Below are positions 1 to 7,665 of a DNA stretch of 25,708 bases, one piece after another. The first letter of the stretch is position 1. Each line of letters opens with the position of its first letter. The DNA is taken from positions 1-25,708 of the forward strand of contig JAEORN010000326.1 of NCBI GenBank assembly GCA_016840825.1, written 5' to 3'. The notes beneath the pieces are model-generated. The model made no database searches, had not been told where the DNA came from, and worked only from the letters and a program-made list of their open reading frames with translations. The position numbers were made by a program, and so were the translations under genes. The stretch is from Candidatus Thorarchaeota archaeon. Its GTDB lineage: Archaea; Asgardarchaeota; Thorarchaeia; Thorarchaeales; Thorarchaeaceae.

Positions 1-276
1 AGGAAGACTGCCAATGTGGTCCTTCAAGTCGCATTTGGCATAAATGAGGGTGTGGTCGTCGACACTCATATTGGTCGTGTGAGTCAAAGACTAGGGCTCA
101 CACAAGAGGAAAAACCTGAAAGGATTGAGCAAGACTTGATGGATATTCTACCTCAGAAAGAATGGTCAAACTATGCAAGAATCATAGGAGCACATGGAAG
201 AAGGATTTGTCCATCAAGAAAACCGAAATGCCCCGAATGTCCAGTGAATGAAATGTGTCCATCTGCCGAGATATAG
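1..276 (+). CDS. nth: Endonuclease III (DNA glycosylase/AP lyase), C-terminal part, 5' end outside window
   Basis: Base-excision repair enzyme that removes oxidised pyrimidines and nicks the abasic site. The reading frame is open from base 1 (R-K-T-A-N...), so the gene begins upstream; the GTG at 16 is internal. Seen: the Lys of the G-x-x-RKTAN segment (equivalent of catalytic K120 in E. coli Nth) is the second visible residue, the catalytic Asp lies in VDTHIGRV, and the C-terminus carries the 4Fe-4S cluster motif C-x6-C-x2-C-x5-C. The visible part aligns with the last 90 or so residues of a family of about 210. It is followed 68 bases later by serS on the same strand. Family assignment is near certain. 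Confidence 0.96.
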   Translation, partial: RKTANVVLQVAFGINEGVVVDTHIGRVSQRLGLTQEEKPERIEQDLMDILPQKEWSNYARIIGAHGRRICPSRKPKCPECPVNEMCPSAEI

Positions 277-334
277 GACTTCTTTTTAGCAATGCCTTGA
301 AAAGGAATACCATCTAATATCGAAAGTAATGAAA

Positions 335-341
335 GGTGATC
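335..341 (+). promoter_or_regulatory. Shine-Dalgarno site GGTGATC of serS
   Basis: GGTGATC matches the anti-Shine-Dalgarno end of archaeal 16S rRNA and ends three bases before ATG 345. It includes an in-frame GTG at 336 that would otherwise look like a start codon, so it decides the start of serS. Confidence 0.75.
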
Positions 342-344
342 TCA

Positions 345-1640
345 ATGCTTGACATTCGGTTTATCCGAGACAATATAGAACTTATTCGAAAAAACTTAGA
401 GAGAAGACAAGACCCCCAGAAGCTCGTCGAATTCAACCACCTCCTGGAGCTTGATGAGAAGCTAAGAGGACTGAAGAGAAAGATACAGGATCTAAGAACA
501 GATCGAAACAAATTCTCAAGAGAAGTCGGGAAACTAAAGAAAGCAGGAAAAAGTGCATCCGAGATCATCGAGAAAGTAAACGGAATCAATGAGAGTATCA
601 GCAAGACAGAAGAGAAAGCAGAAAAAATCGAGGCGCAGATGAGAAAGATTCAGATGCGCATCCCAAATATCCTCCATGAATCTGTACCCTATGGAAAAGG
701 GGAAGAAGATAATGAGATGATGAAGGAATGGGGAGGGACCCCAAAACCAACATTTGAGATTCGGAGTCATGTCGATCTTCTTGACGCTCTCGATTTGGCA
801 GATATTCCCCGTGCAGCGAACATAGCAGGAGCTAGATTCTATTTCTTGAAGAACGAGCTAGTTTTACTAGATTTGGCGATGCAACAACTCGCTCTGGAGA
901 TGCTAATCAAGAAGGGATTCACTCCAATATATCCACCGTTCATGATGAGGAGAGAGCCATACGAAGGCGTCGTTGACCTAGCAGATTTCGAGAATGTTAT
1001 GTATAAGATTGAAGGTGAGGATCTGTACTTGATTGCAACATCAGAACATCCAATTGCAGCGATGTATGCCAATGAGACCTTCGAACCTACAGACCTGCCC
1101 CTAAAGTTCGCAGGAGTAAGCACTTGTTTCAGAAAGGAAGCTGGCACACATGGAAAGGATACGAAAGGGATTTTCAGAGTGCACCAATTCAGTAAAGTAG
1201 AGCAGTTCGTGTTCAGCCACCCTGATGAGTCATGGAGAATTCATGAAGAGATTAATGCAAATATAGAGGAATACTTTCAGGCTCTAGAGATTCCATATCG
1301 AATAGTTAATGTGTGCACCGGGGACATCGGGATTGTTGCGGCCAAAAAATACGATCTTGAAACATGGGTTCCAGGACAGGAAGTCTACAGAGAGAGAGGC
1401 TCTTGCAGTAATTGCACTGCATACCAAGCAACCCGATTAAATATCAAATACAGGATAAAGAAAGGTGGAACAGAGAAGGACTATCTCCACACACTGAATA
1501 GTACGATGATGGCAAATCCTAGAGCTATTGTCGCAATCCTTGAGAACTTCCAACAAGAAGATGGTAGTGTTAAGATACCAAAAGCTCTCCACAAGTATAT
1601 GCCCAATGGAATGAAAGAGATTGTACCTAAGAAGATCTAA
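345..1640 (+). CDS. serS: Seryl-tRNA synthetase (bacterial/common type, class II)
   Basis: Charges tRNA-Ser (and tRNA-Sec where present) with serine in the cytoplasm. The 431-residue product has the full SerRS plan. There is an N-terminal long antiparallel coiled coil (about residues 30-105, rich in K/E heptads) that contacts the tRNA long arm. The class II catalytic core follows, with motif 2 (FRKEAGTHGKDTKG, near 260) and motif 3 (NSTMMANPRAIVAILE, near 385). Length is normal. It is the common type, not the rare methanogen type, which has a different N-terminal domain and zinc ligands. ATG 345 is chosen because GGTGATC sits just upstream; GTG 336 lies inside that site. The stop overlaps by four bases the stop of the convergent downstream gene. 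Confidence 0.97.
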   Translation: MLDIRFIRDNIELIRKNLERRQDPQKLVEFNHLLELDEKLRGLKRKIQDLRTDRNKFSREVGKLKKAGKSASEIIEKVNGINESISKTEEKAEKIEAQMRKIQMRIPNILHESVPYGKGEEDNEMMKEWGGTPKPTFEIRSHVDLLDALDLADIPRAANIAGARFYFLKNELVLLDLAMQQLALEMLIKKGFTPIYPPFMMRREPYEGVVDLADFENVMYKIEGEDLYLIATSEHPIAAMYANETFEPTDLPLKFAGVSTCFRKEAGTHGKDTKGIFRVHQFSKVEQFVFSHPDESWRIHEEINANIEEYFQALEIPYRIVNVCTGDIGIVAAKKYDLETWVPGQEVYRERGSCSNCTAYQATRLNIKYRIKKGGTEKDYLHTLNSTMMANPRAIVAILENFQQEDGSVKIPKALHKYMPNGMKEIVPKKI

Positions 1641-2095
1641 GCTATAATCTCAGATTCCAGTAAAAGTGCATAGACTCTCTCAGTACTCCACTTCACATAG
1701 TCATCGCACCGTTTCTTCAACGATGCGTCTTTAGAACGAAGAGTGCCCATTGAGGGGATTTGCCCTTTATCCATCGCAATAAGAACAGAGCATCTTTGGG
1801 AACCCCATGTTTCAACAAACTCCTCTACGAACTGCTGACCTATGTCCCGAACCGTCTTTCGAATTCGATCAAACTTCAATGGGTCTTCTGATCCATCTGT
1901 TCCTAGCGCCAAGCCAATATACATGAGTGCGCCAGTAACAGCTCCACACATTTCCCCAGTTCCAACTATTCCGCCTCCAAACATCGATGCGATTCTCAAT
2001 GCAGTAGGATGATACTTCTCATCTTGGACTGCACGATTAAGTCCTATCACGACACTTTCAGCACAATTGAAGAAACGTCCGTTGTCCTGCTCCAT
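1637..2095 (-). CDS. C_GCAxxG_C_C family redox protein
   Basis: A 152-residue protein of the C_GCAxxG_C_C family, named for its conserved cysteine pattern and thought to be redox active; no reaction is established. Seen: Cys11 (NCAES), Cys50 in the signature GEMCGAVTGAL after a Gly-rich stretch, Cys102 and Cys130. These match the four conserved cysteines of the family in order and spacing. No signal peptide or membrane segment, so probably cytoplasmic. The ATG has no obvious Shine-Dalgarno site, which would fit a short-leader transcript. It is divergent from a ferritin-like gene and convergent with serS, overlapping it by four bases. The pairing with a rubrerythrin-like gene suggests, by inference only, a redox or iron stress role. 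Confidence 0.85.
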   Translation of the reverse strand: MEQDNGRFFNCAESVVIGLNRAVQDEKYHPTALRIASMFGGGIVGTGEMCGAVTGALMYIGLALGTDGSEDPLKFDRIRKTVRDIGQQFVEEFVETWGSQRCSVLIAMDKGQIPSMGTLRSKDASLKKRCDDYVKWSTERVYALLLESEIIA

Positions 2096-2164
2096 GGTGG
2101 GTCGATTTGTCCGAACTGATACGAATCAAAAGTCTTTGGGATTGGACCTGTGTAAATCACCACG

Positions 2165-2171
2165 CTTAAAT
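2165..2171 (+). promoter_or_regulatory. TATA box CTTAAAT of the ferritin-like gene
   Basis: CTTAAAT lies 34 bases before ATG 2205. With the usual archaeal spacing of about 25 bases to the transcription start, the mRNA would have a leader of ten bases or fewer. This agrees with the lack of a Shine-Dalgarno site and supports ATG 2205 over longer in-frame starts upstream. Confidence 0.45.
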
Positions 2172-2204
2172 CGCATGATACCTTGCATTTGCACGGTAAT
2201 TGCA

Positions 2205-2672
2205 ATGTCGGTACAACAATCGTTCGAACAACTGATTTCCCTTGCAATCCAAAGGGAGGAGGAAGCCTATGAGTTCTACACCCAAGCAGCTGAGGAGGCT
2301 ACACTTCAATCCTCCGGGAAGCTCCTTTTGGAACTAGCAAAACAGGAAATGGGACATAAGGAGAAGCTAATGAATGCACTTGATGCCGATGTCTGTACTA
2401 CATTCACTTGTACAACCATCGCAGAGGTAGAGGAAGCGGGTCTAAGCAAGTATCTTTTAGATATACCACTCAAAACCGATTCGTCACCTCAAGAGATCCT
2501 TGTTGTCGCGATTAAAAGAGAAGAAGGAGCCAATGCGTTCTATAAAGCCTTATCAGAGCTTACCGGAGTAGCGAATCATAGAACAGTCTTTGAAACTTTA
2601 GCTAAGGAAGAGCAACGTCATAAGGAGATCCTACAACAACTCTATGACGACCACTTCCAGCCCGACAACTAG
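2205..2672 (+). CDS. Rubrerythrin-type ferritin-like diiron protein
   Basis: A 155-residue four-helix ferritin-like protein, expected to bind a diiron site and act in peroxide removal or iron handling in the cytoplasm. Seen: two internal repeats, each with a helix containing Glu (E19/E20, E106/E107) and a helix with ExxH (E48-x2-H51, E136-x2-H139), the usual ligand arrangement of the rubrerythrin ferritin domain. It lacks the C-terminal rubredoxin domain of classical rubrerythrin, so its electron donor must be another protein. The frame is open further upstream, but MSVQQSFEQL is the first segment that looks like the family and sits correctly after a TATA box. The superoxide reductase at 4862 may act in the same oxygen defence. 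Confidence 0.88.
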   Translation: MSVQQSFEQLISLAIQREEEAYEFYTQAAEEATLQSSGKLLLELAKQEMGHKEKLMNALDADVCTTFTCTTIAEVEEAGLSKYLLDIPLKTDSSPQEILVVAIKREEGANAFYKALSELTGVANHRTVFETLAKEEQRHKEILQQLYDDHFQPDN

Positions 2673-2685
2673 TCTAATTGTTTTA

Positions 2686-2711
2686 CAGAGAGAGGCAGAC
2701 ACCTCTCTCTG
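2686..2711. terminator. Perfect 10-bp hairpin between convergent genes
   Basis: CAGAGAGAGG, loop CAGACA, CCTCTCTCTG: ten perfect pairs between the stops of the ferritin-like gene (2672) and the convergent 431-residue gene (2724). It has no strong T-tract on either side. It is most simply read as a two-way terminator or mRNA 3'-end stabiliser. Confidence 0.6.
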
Positions 2712-2723
2712 CATTCCATTCTT

Positions 2724-4019
2724 CTACTCTCTATGGAGAGATGGTGCTGCAATAAAGGTCAATCCCTTCTTTGTGAGTTCCTCAGCAGTCCTATTGAGGG
2801 CTTGATGTTTATCTAAGTAGTTCTGAAGCAGATGAGGCATGTCTCCAGCTGCTAGAATCTCACTTTTTGTCCTGAAGTAATCCAGAATATCGCTAGGATG
2901 CTCTCGAGTCCTATCTAGCTCGGGAATACCACCTTCGTGCTTCGCACTGATATTCTTGACATGGTCAGCAAGCTCTACAAGTTCGGTGGTTCGATCATAG
3001 GGCTGGCGTACAATACTCTTGTATGTTTCAGTAATGTGATGCTCCAGTCTCACTACATCTTCAAACCCGAAGTCTTCGCGTATGTAGGCTGCCAACTCAA
3101 GGGTTCTATTATCGACGCTGTTGGAGAGATTGAATCCAATAAGTGGCGATGTGCCATCATCTCTACTGAAGAGCTTAGCTGTCAGAAGTGTCCAGAGACA
3201 TGCATATGGGTTGTCGTTTCCCATGAAGACGGATATCTTGAATTCCATATCTATTCCTAGTTTATGCATCATATATCCAAGCAAAACACTCCCCGGATTG
3301 ATATTCAGGACCTGTTTGACTCCATAAGTAGTATAGTAATGTAAGTATTCATCAGCCCATTTCATGGGGAAATCGTTAGGCATACCAACGCCGCCAAAAT
3401 AACCAGTAATTGTTTCAGGTCCTCCAAGATGTACATTCGTAGGGAGTCCATCTTTATTGGGATAGGTTCCTTTCGTGTCAAGGGTTTCAACGTATGACGA
3501 GTCAAAAATCTGCATTGCTGCAGCGAAGGCTATTACATCATTATCTTCTACTTGTTCTTTCATATTTCTAACACGGATAAAACGACCTGGCATCAGTTCT
3601 TGGTTTTTGATGGAATGTTTAGCCTGTTCAATCAACCAAGGAAAATACTGACATGCACTTATTTCGAGTGTGACTGCAAATGATTCGTCAAAGGTCATTC
3701 CTTCGACTTTGTCACCCAAAATTTTACTTCGATATTCAGACACGCTCACAAAAGCATTATCATCCCTTTGTTCCTCTAACCATCGTATATCACTAACATA
3801 TTGAGAATTCTTCTTTTCCAACTGCTCTATCAGATGATCGAGCTTGCGAGCTTCAGAAGCTCGACGGTTTATTTCATCCACTCCTCCATATTTGTCAATC
3901 AAATCAAAGAGATTTGTGACTAGTGGATTATCCATCTTCATCAAGAAATCATTAATCGCATTTAGCTGTCTGGTATCGATTCTAAGTTTATTGCGGTCAG
4001 TCATTTTTGTAACTTCCAT
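2724..4019 (-). CDS. Conserved protein of unknown function, enzyme-like (TIM-barrel-like strands)
   Basis: I do not recognise this 431-residue protein with certainty. It is soluble, without a signal peptide or membrane segment. Residues about 55-90 form a charged helix likely to be a coiled coil. The centre (about 195-330) looks like a conserved catalytic domain. It shows the motif NVHLGGPETITGYFGG, alternating strand/helix units such as VKQVLNINPG, FKISVFMGNDNP and PLIGFNLSNSVDN, and then EDVVRLEHHITETYKS followed by IVRQPYDR. Such units are typical of a TIM-barrel enzyme, and the double His and Asn/Asp-rich turns could hold a metal or substrate. The start is ambiguous: ATG 4019, or ATG 4004, which has GGAAG eight bases upstream. 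It stands alone between a convergent ferritin-like gene and an ECF transporter gene. Function should be left open. Confidence 0.85.
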   Translation of the reverse strand: MEVTKMTDRNKLRIDTRQLNAINDFLMKMDNPLVTNLFDLIDKYGGVDEINRRASEARKLDHLIEQLEKKNSQYVSDIRWLEEQRDDNAFVSVSEYRSKILGDKVEGMTFDESFAVTLEISACQYFPWLIEQAKHSIKNQELMPGRFIRVRNMKEQVEDNDVIAFAAAMQIFDSSYVETLDTKGTYPNKDGLPTNVHLGGPETITGYFGGVGMPNDFPMKWADEYLHYYTTYGVKQVLNINPGSVLLGYMMHKLGIDMEFKISVFMGNDNPYACLWTLLTAKLFSRDDGTSPLIGFNLSNSVDNRTLELAAYIREDFGFEDVVRLEHHITETYKSIVRQPYDRTTELVELADHVKNISAKHEGGIPELDRTREHPSDILDYFRTKSEILAAGDMPHLLQNYLDKHQALNRTAEELTKKGLTFIAAPSLHRE

Positions 4020-4122
4020 AATCTTCGAAATTCACAGTAAGCTTTGATTCCTCCCAGATTCTGCTCCCTAAAAAGGAATTCTAACAGATAGAAGATTATG
4101 GTTGATTTAGAATTCAGGATTA

Positions 4123-4707
4123 TTAGCTGCGTTGAATTGCTAAAGTGGTAAGAAAGTTGCGCAACATTGGTCCTACAAGGAGAGATACAATGCCACCGCC
4201 AATCACTTGTAATGAATTGAATACGATGAGCTCAAAGAGAGCTGCTTCCGGGGAGATTCCAAGAAACAGGACCTCAGCAATATAGTAGCCTATAAGCATG
4301 ATAATCGCTCCAAGAAATACGGCTAGTAAATCCCAGGACCGAAGTGTCTTTGCATTGTTTGAATAGCGACTAACATATCCGACAACCAATCCTTCCCCAC
4401 CCTTGATTAGAAATGTGAAAGGAGCAAAGGCAAAGTATCCAAGTGCGATATCACCCATTGCAGAACCGATTCCACCCGCCACGAATCCTCCGATTGGACC
4501 AAGTAACATACCTGAGATCATCACTAAGGCATCGCCAAAGTTGAAGATCCCAGAAGTAGCAGCTATTGGTATGACAAAGATTATCGTCGCGACAGTAGTA
4601 AGGGCAGTAAATATAGCAATTAATACAATATAGAAAGTTCTGTTCATGCTGTAGGTTTCATCTGCGCTGCTCTCAAATACAACATCTTCAGGGGATTTTT
4701 CCTCCAA
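4123..4707 (-). CDS. ECF transporter S component (substrate-capture membrane protein)
   Basis: Substrate-binding membrane subunit of an energy-coupling-factor importer for a vitamin or similar micronutrient. The 194-residue product has about six membrane segments. It carries the signature of the ECF-type riboflavin-transporter-like S family, with the stretch FNFGDALVMISGMLLGPIGG, then GGIGSAMGDIALGYFAFAPFTF and the KGGEGLVVGYV loop. The substrate cannot be told from sequence. No ATPase (EcfA) or T component gene is in the window, so it probably shares a module encoded elsewhere. The start is TTG 4707, preceded by GGTGAT with three bases between; the upstream ATG at this site runs into a stop after two codons. 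The N-terminus (about 20 residues) is acidic and cytoplasmic. Confidence 0.88.
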   Translation of the reverse strand: MEEKSPEDVVFESSADETYSMNRTFYIVLIAIFTALTTVATIIFVIPIAATSGIFNFGDALVMISGMLLGPIGGFVAGGIGSAMGDIALGYFAFAPFTFLIKGGEGLVVGYVSRYSNNAKTLRSWDLLAVFLGAIIMLIGYYIAEVLFLGISPEAALFELIVFNSLQVIGGGIVSLLVGPMLRNFLTTLAIQRS

Positions 4708-4755
4708 AATATCACCACATTGAGCTTACCTTTCAAGCTGCCCAAAATCCATTCC

Positions 4756-4763
4756 CATATAAT
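4756..4763 (-). promoter_or_regulatory. TATA box ATTATATG of the ECF S component gene
   Basis: ATTATATG on the minus strand lies about 50 bases before the TTG start. This predicts a leader of some 25 bases carrying the GGTGAT ribosome binding site. It sits back to back with the promoter of the superoxide reductase gene. Confidence 0.45.
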
Positions 4764-4787
4764 GTTGATGCATGACATTTCGAAGAT

Positions 4788-4795
4788 GTTTTAAC
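4788..4795 (+). promoter_or_regulatory. Candidate TATA box GTTTTAAC of the superoxide reductase gene
   Basis: GTTTTAAC lies 67 bases before ATG 4862, giving a predicted leader of about 40 bases that contains an AAGGAT ribosome binding site. It is the best TATA-like match in this divergent gap, but weak. Confidence 0.3.
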
Positions 4796-4861
4796 TTTGG
4801 GAGACAATTAGCAACGTATAGGCAGAAAATCCTGTCTAGATAACGAGAAGGATTTGAGAGA

Positions 4862-5242
4862 ATGTCGAAAAGTTGGATTCAGACTGCAGACTGGAAGAGC
4901 GAAAAGCATGTTCCAGTAATTGAGATTGAGAATAAAGGCAATGGATTATTCCATATCCATGTTTCAGTTGGAAAGGAGATTCCTCATCCAAATACAACAG
5001 CACATCACATTAAGTGGGCAGACTTGTTCTTCTGGCCGGAAGGAGAGAAATTCCCGGTAGAAGTGGGATACTGCACTTTTGATCATCATGGGGAGTCAGC
5101 ACAAGGCGCAGATACAAGTAAAATGTGTTCTGAGCCATACGCCATTTTTGCGTTCAAGACTGAAAAATCTGGAACCCTTATGGCAACATCATATTGCAAT
5201 ATTCATGGATTGTGGAAAAGCGAAACAGATTTCAAATTATAG
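4862..5242 (+). CDS. Superoxide reductase (neelaredoxin type, single iron centre)
   Basis: Reduces superoxide to hydrogen peroxide without making oxygen, typical of anaerobes and microaerophiles; cytoplasmic. The 126-residue product matches the one-iron class. The six iron ligands are all present: E14 and H16 (EKHVPV), H42 and H48 (HPNTTAHH), C112 and H115 (CNIH). The order and spacing equal those of the Pyrococcus enzyme shifted by one residue. The N-terminal desulforedoxin domain of two-iron desulfoferrodoxins is absent. Electrons would come from a rubredoxin, none of which is encoded here. Peroxide produced could be removed by the rubrerythrin-like protein at 2205. The gene is divergent from the ECF gene and convergent with a VOC protein. 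Confidence 0.97.
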   Translation: MSKSWIQTADWKSEKHVPVIEIENKGNGLFHIHVSVGKEIPHPNTTAHHIKWADLFFWPEGEKFPVEVGYCTFDHHGESAQGADTSKMCSEPYAIFAFKTEKSGTLMATSYCNIHGLWKSETDFKL

Positions 5243-5260
5243 AAACAATTGTTAGCTGTC

Positions 5261-5286
5261 GGGAGTTTCCAAATAGGCAGACTCCC
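5261..5286. terminator. Inverted repeat between convergent genes
   Basis: GGGAGT and ACTCCC form a six-pair stem with a 14-base spacer, in the 51-base gap between the stops of the superoxide reductase gene and the convergent VOC gene. Probably a two-way terminator. Confidence 0.45.
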
Positions 5287-5293
5287 TTCAATC

Positions 5294-5668
5294 CTATTTT
5301 TTCTGAGAGAATTGAATCCAATTCCCTTCAGGGTCTTTCGTTGTTGCAAAAAGAGTCGGACCAGCATCGATGATTTTCGGATCTCCAAAGAATTGTAATC
5401 CTTTCCGCTCTAATTCTTCCACGAAATGGAAGATTTCATCTACACCAAACGAGATTACTATTTTTTGCGTCTCGACTTCAGAAACATCTTCTCCCATAGA
5501 ATCGAAACCAAATCTGGTTGGCAATCTATCTATAGGTAGATCAAATTCCTGCCAATGCAAATCAGGAGTTCGGAAACCCATCTTGACTCCCAAAATATCT
5601 TGATACCATTTTGCCATTTTTCGGGGATTTTGTACATGAATGAAGACTACATCTATTCCTTTTATCAT
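5294..5668 (-). CDS. Glyoxalase/VOC superfamily protein
   Basis: A single-chain 124-residue member of the vicinal oxygen chelate (glyoxalase/bleomycin resistance/dioxygenase) fold. Two beta-alpha-beta-beta-beta modules are visible: residues 1-55 (GIDVVFIHVQNPRKMAKWYQ) and 65-124, ending in the usual DPEGNWIQF strand. The first-module His (FIHV) is present. The Glu often found at the end of the second module is Asn here (EGNWIQF), so metal binding and activity as a true glyoxalase I are doubtful. Substrate unknown. It has its own promoter and is the last of four minus-strand genes. Confidence 0.88.
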   Translation of the reverse strand: MIKGIDVVFIHVQNPRKMAKWYQDILGVKMGFRTPDLHWQEFDLPIDRLPTRFGFDSMGEDVSEVETQKIVISFGVDEIFHFVEELERKGLQFFGDPKIIDAGPTLFATTKDPEGNWIQFSQKK

Positions 5669-5705
5669 GCCATCTCAATCGATATCTGATGTTTTTCGTC
5701 TTGTG

Positions 5706-5714
5706 ATATATACT
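5706..5714 (-). promoter_or_regulatory. TATA box GTATATATC of the VOC gene
   Basis: GTATATATC on the minus strand lies about 40 bases before ATG 5668. It predicts a leader of around 15 bases and separate transcription from the upstream membrane protein gene. Confidence 0.5.
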
Positions 5715-5749
5715 GCTTTGGTTATTTCATGAAAGGACAGTTGAGAATA

Positions 5750-6370
5750 TCATGATTTTACTATCCAATGGACCAACTCTGCGCTCATGGAATTCTCCTC
5801 CATGAAAGCATCACGGTAATCAGATCGAGTGAATGCTAACCAGACATTCATCAATCCTGAATCAAAGCCAACTATCTTTACAGAAGATGCAAGGGGTCCA
5901 CTTCTGAATGCGAAGATAGTGAATAGCAATGAGATAGGCAAAGCAAGTAGCACAACATACAGGAAAGGATCCACAGGGAGTCCGATCCACATACGATTCC
6001 CGATTATAAGAAAGGAGAAAACGAATCCAGCCGCTAGGAGTGCATTCGCAATAAGGCAAAGAACCTTGTAGTTCGTATCACCTTCATCGGATTGGTAGTG
6101 ATTTTCACAGACATGTAATAATAGAGTCTTGACCTCAGGAGCCTTTAATCCTAGAGACCGTCTGACGGCAGGATAGAAAGCAGGATCCCACTCAGGACGA
6201 AGGTATTGCTTCTTTGCCGGGGCTGTCGCTATTCGAGCAGGTTTTGTTGCTTTCTGTCCGCAGATAGGACAAATTTGTGGGAATCTTATCTTATCCATTG
6301 GTACACGCACAACTGGTTCCTTGAACTCGATTCGACGTGGATTCAATAGTAAAACCCCAGTAATTCGCAA
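5750..6370 (-). CDS. Membrane protein with a zinc-ribbon-like CPIC motif, unknown function
   Basis: An uncharacterised protein of up to 206 residues. Seen: CPICGQK (C34, C37) and a second ligand-like cluster H86-x-C88-x2-H91, which could together bind zinc. Two membrane helices follow (about 103-124 and 134-155). The C-terminal cytoplasmic tail of about 40 residues ends in a pattern (WLAFTRSDYRDAFMEENS) that resembles the tail of other small CPxC membrane proteins in prokaryotes. The start is uncertain: TTG 6370 (longest), TTG 6346 with GGGG eight bases upstream, or ATG 6298. It may be co-transcribed with the DUF2085-like gene that ends 37 bases upstream. Confidence 0.75.
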   Translation of the reverse strand: MRITGVLLLNPRRIEFKEPVVRVPMDKIRFPQICPICGQKATKPARIATAPAKKQYLRPEWDPAFYPAVRRSLGLKAPEVKTLLLHVCENHYQSDEGDTNYKVLCLIANALLAAGFVFSFLIIGNRMWIGLPVDPFLYVVLLALPISLLFTIFAFRSGPLASSVKIVGFDSGLMNVWLAFTRSDYRDAFMEENSMSAELVHWIVKS

Positions 6371-6407
6371 TCACTTGCATAAATTAGTATGTCGAAAGAA
6401 GTAAGAC

Positions 6408-7094
6408 CTATTCATTTACTTCAATCGAGCTGTTCCGTTCTTCAGCAATGATGTATTCGTCCTCAATCAAAGCACAGACCAAATCCTTGAATCCGGGACA
6501 TCTACTCCATCGCATCTTAAACTCACATTCAATGCATGTCTTATAGGTTTCCCACATCCGTTTTCCGCTCAAAATGGAGATCACAAGCATGTAGAGAAGA
6601 AGTATTATTGCAACTTTCTCTTCAAACAAAAACATGAGATCATTTCCAGCTATTAGAATGCCAAAGCATACCGATGCAAAAGATATGCCAAGAATTAGTT
6701 TCGATACAAGCTTAGCCTTGATGTTCTCGGTCAGATGAAATGCACTTAGCAAGAAATAGAATATGACTCCTCCAATTCCGCCATAAAGCAACAAACGCCT
6801 ATCAAAGATCAATGGTCCTTGGAGCCAAAGAATGAGAATTCCGACTAATGCAATTATGAATGAGAATGAATTGAACAGGCAACCAATACACCAAGAACGG
6901 CCTCTGAATTTGATTGTATGTCCTTCAAAAGGTAAACAAAAGGGATGGTGAGCAGTTAAGAAAGGTCCAAGAATCTTCAGAAACCGACGAGGATGACGAA
7001 GAGCATAGGGGAAATCAATCACAAGCTTTCCCCGATTCTCATCATAGATTATCTCGTCGCATTTCCGTTGTTCTTTCGGGTTACTCCTTTCCAT
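6408..7094 (-). CDS. DUF2085-like four-helix membrane protein
   Basis: An integral membrane protein of 228 residues from ATG 7094. The sequence before the first helix has the pattern HHPFC..F.GH.I.FRGRSWCIGC, which recalls DUF2085 proteins, where H..C..G....C.GC stands at the membrane edge. Four membrane segments follow (roughly residues 70-92, 100-118, 126-148, 156-174). The cytoplasmic tail has another cysteine group, CIECEFKMRWSRC. The cysteine/histidine sets could bind metal. Function unknown. GTG 7106 and GTG 7097 are alternative starts; ATG 7094 is preferred because GGGCGGTG abuts it. Confidence 0.75.
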   Translation of the reverse strand: MERSNPKEQRKCDEIIYDENRGKLVIDFPYALRHPRRFLKILGPFLTAHHPFCLPFEGHTIKFRGRSWCIGCLFNSFSFIIALVGILILWLQGPLIFDRRLLLYGGIGGVIFYFLLSAFHLTENIKAKLVSKLILGISFASVCFGILIAGNDLMFLFEEKVAIILLLYMLVISILSGKRMWETYKTCIECEFKMRWSRCPGFKDLVCALIEDEYIIAEERNSSIEVNE

Positions 7095-7139
7095 CACCGC
7101 CCACACATTTCATATTTCTAACTTGAAATCAGATTGTGC

Positions 7140-7514
7140 TTAGAGGAAGAATAGAGCAGCTAGTCCACCCAAGAAGGCGAACAGGATTATAATCAATACA
7201 ATAATGACAAGAATGTTAACGATAATCCAAGCTACTATTGCTCCACCCCAACCTAACTCGTGACGACTCTTTATGAAGTATAGCTGAAGTATACATGTGA
7301 CCAGAAAGCCAACAATTGGTATGATACCCGCCAAGCCTGATAGAGCCATCAAGATAGCTGTTACAACAGTCGATCCAATTTCTCTGTTCTCACCCTTTAC
7401 AGGGCCAAGCGCTACACCAAGGAGTAACGCATATACTATGAAACCTACGATGACAAATAGCAGTGCTAATGTACCGAAGATTCCAAGAGCTGCTAATATT
7501 ACGTCGAGTTGCAA
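7140..7514 (-). CDS. Small hydrophobic membrane protein, unknown function
   Basis: A 124-residue, very hydrophobic protein with about four membrane helices, the last ending at the C-terminus (FAFLGGLAALFFL). The frame is open back to GTG 7556, but TTG 7514 is preferred because GGAGGTTT lies eight bases upstream, the best ribosome binding site here. The product from that start begins straight into the first helix. Between helices it has short polar loops (GPVKGENREIG, KSRHELGWGG). I see no family signature. It is the first of four genes on the minus strand. Confidence 0.7.
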   Translation of the reverse strand: MQLDVILAALGIFGTLALLFVIVGFIVYALLLGVALGPVKGENREIGSTVVTAILMALSGLAGIIPIVGFLVTCILQLYFIKSRHELGWGGAIVAWIIVNILVIIVLIIILFAFLGGLAALFFL

Positions 7515-7665
7515 TCTCCAAACCTCCGAAAAGGATGTTACATTTTTGATGCGCACCTTACAATAAAAGCATAGTGGAAATAATCGAATTTAGGTTCGGC
7601 AACTGCCAAATTTGAAAAATAAGATGACCGTGAATATTATCTAGAAACATGAGTCTTAATCGAGT

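Noticed and set aside
314..1147. Minus-strand ORFs of 78-102 codons inside serS
   Set aside because: They are antisense to a certain gene, rich in Ser/Phe/Leu as expected from the reverse of its codons, and lack ribosome binding sites.
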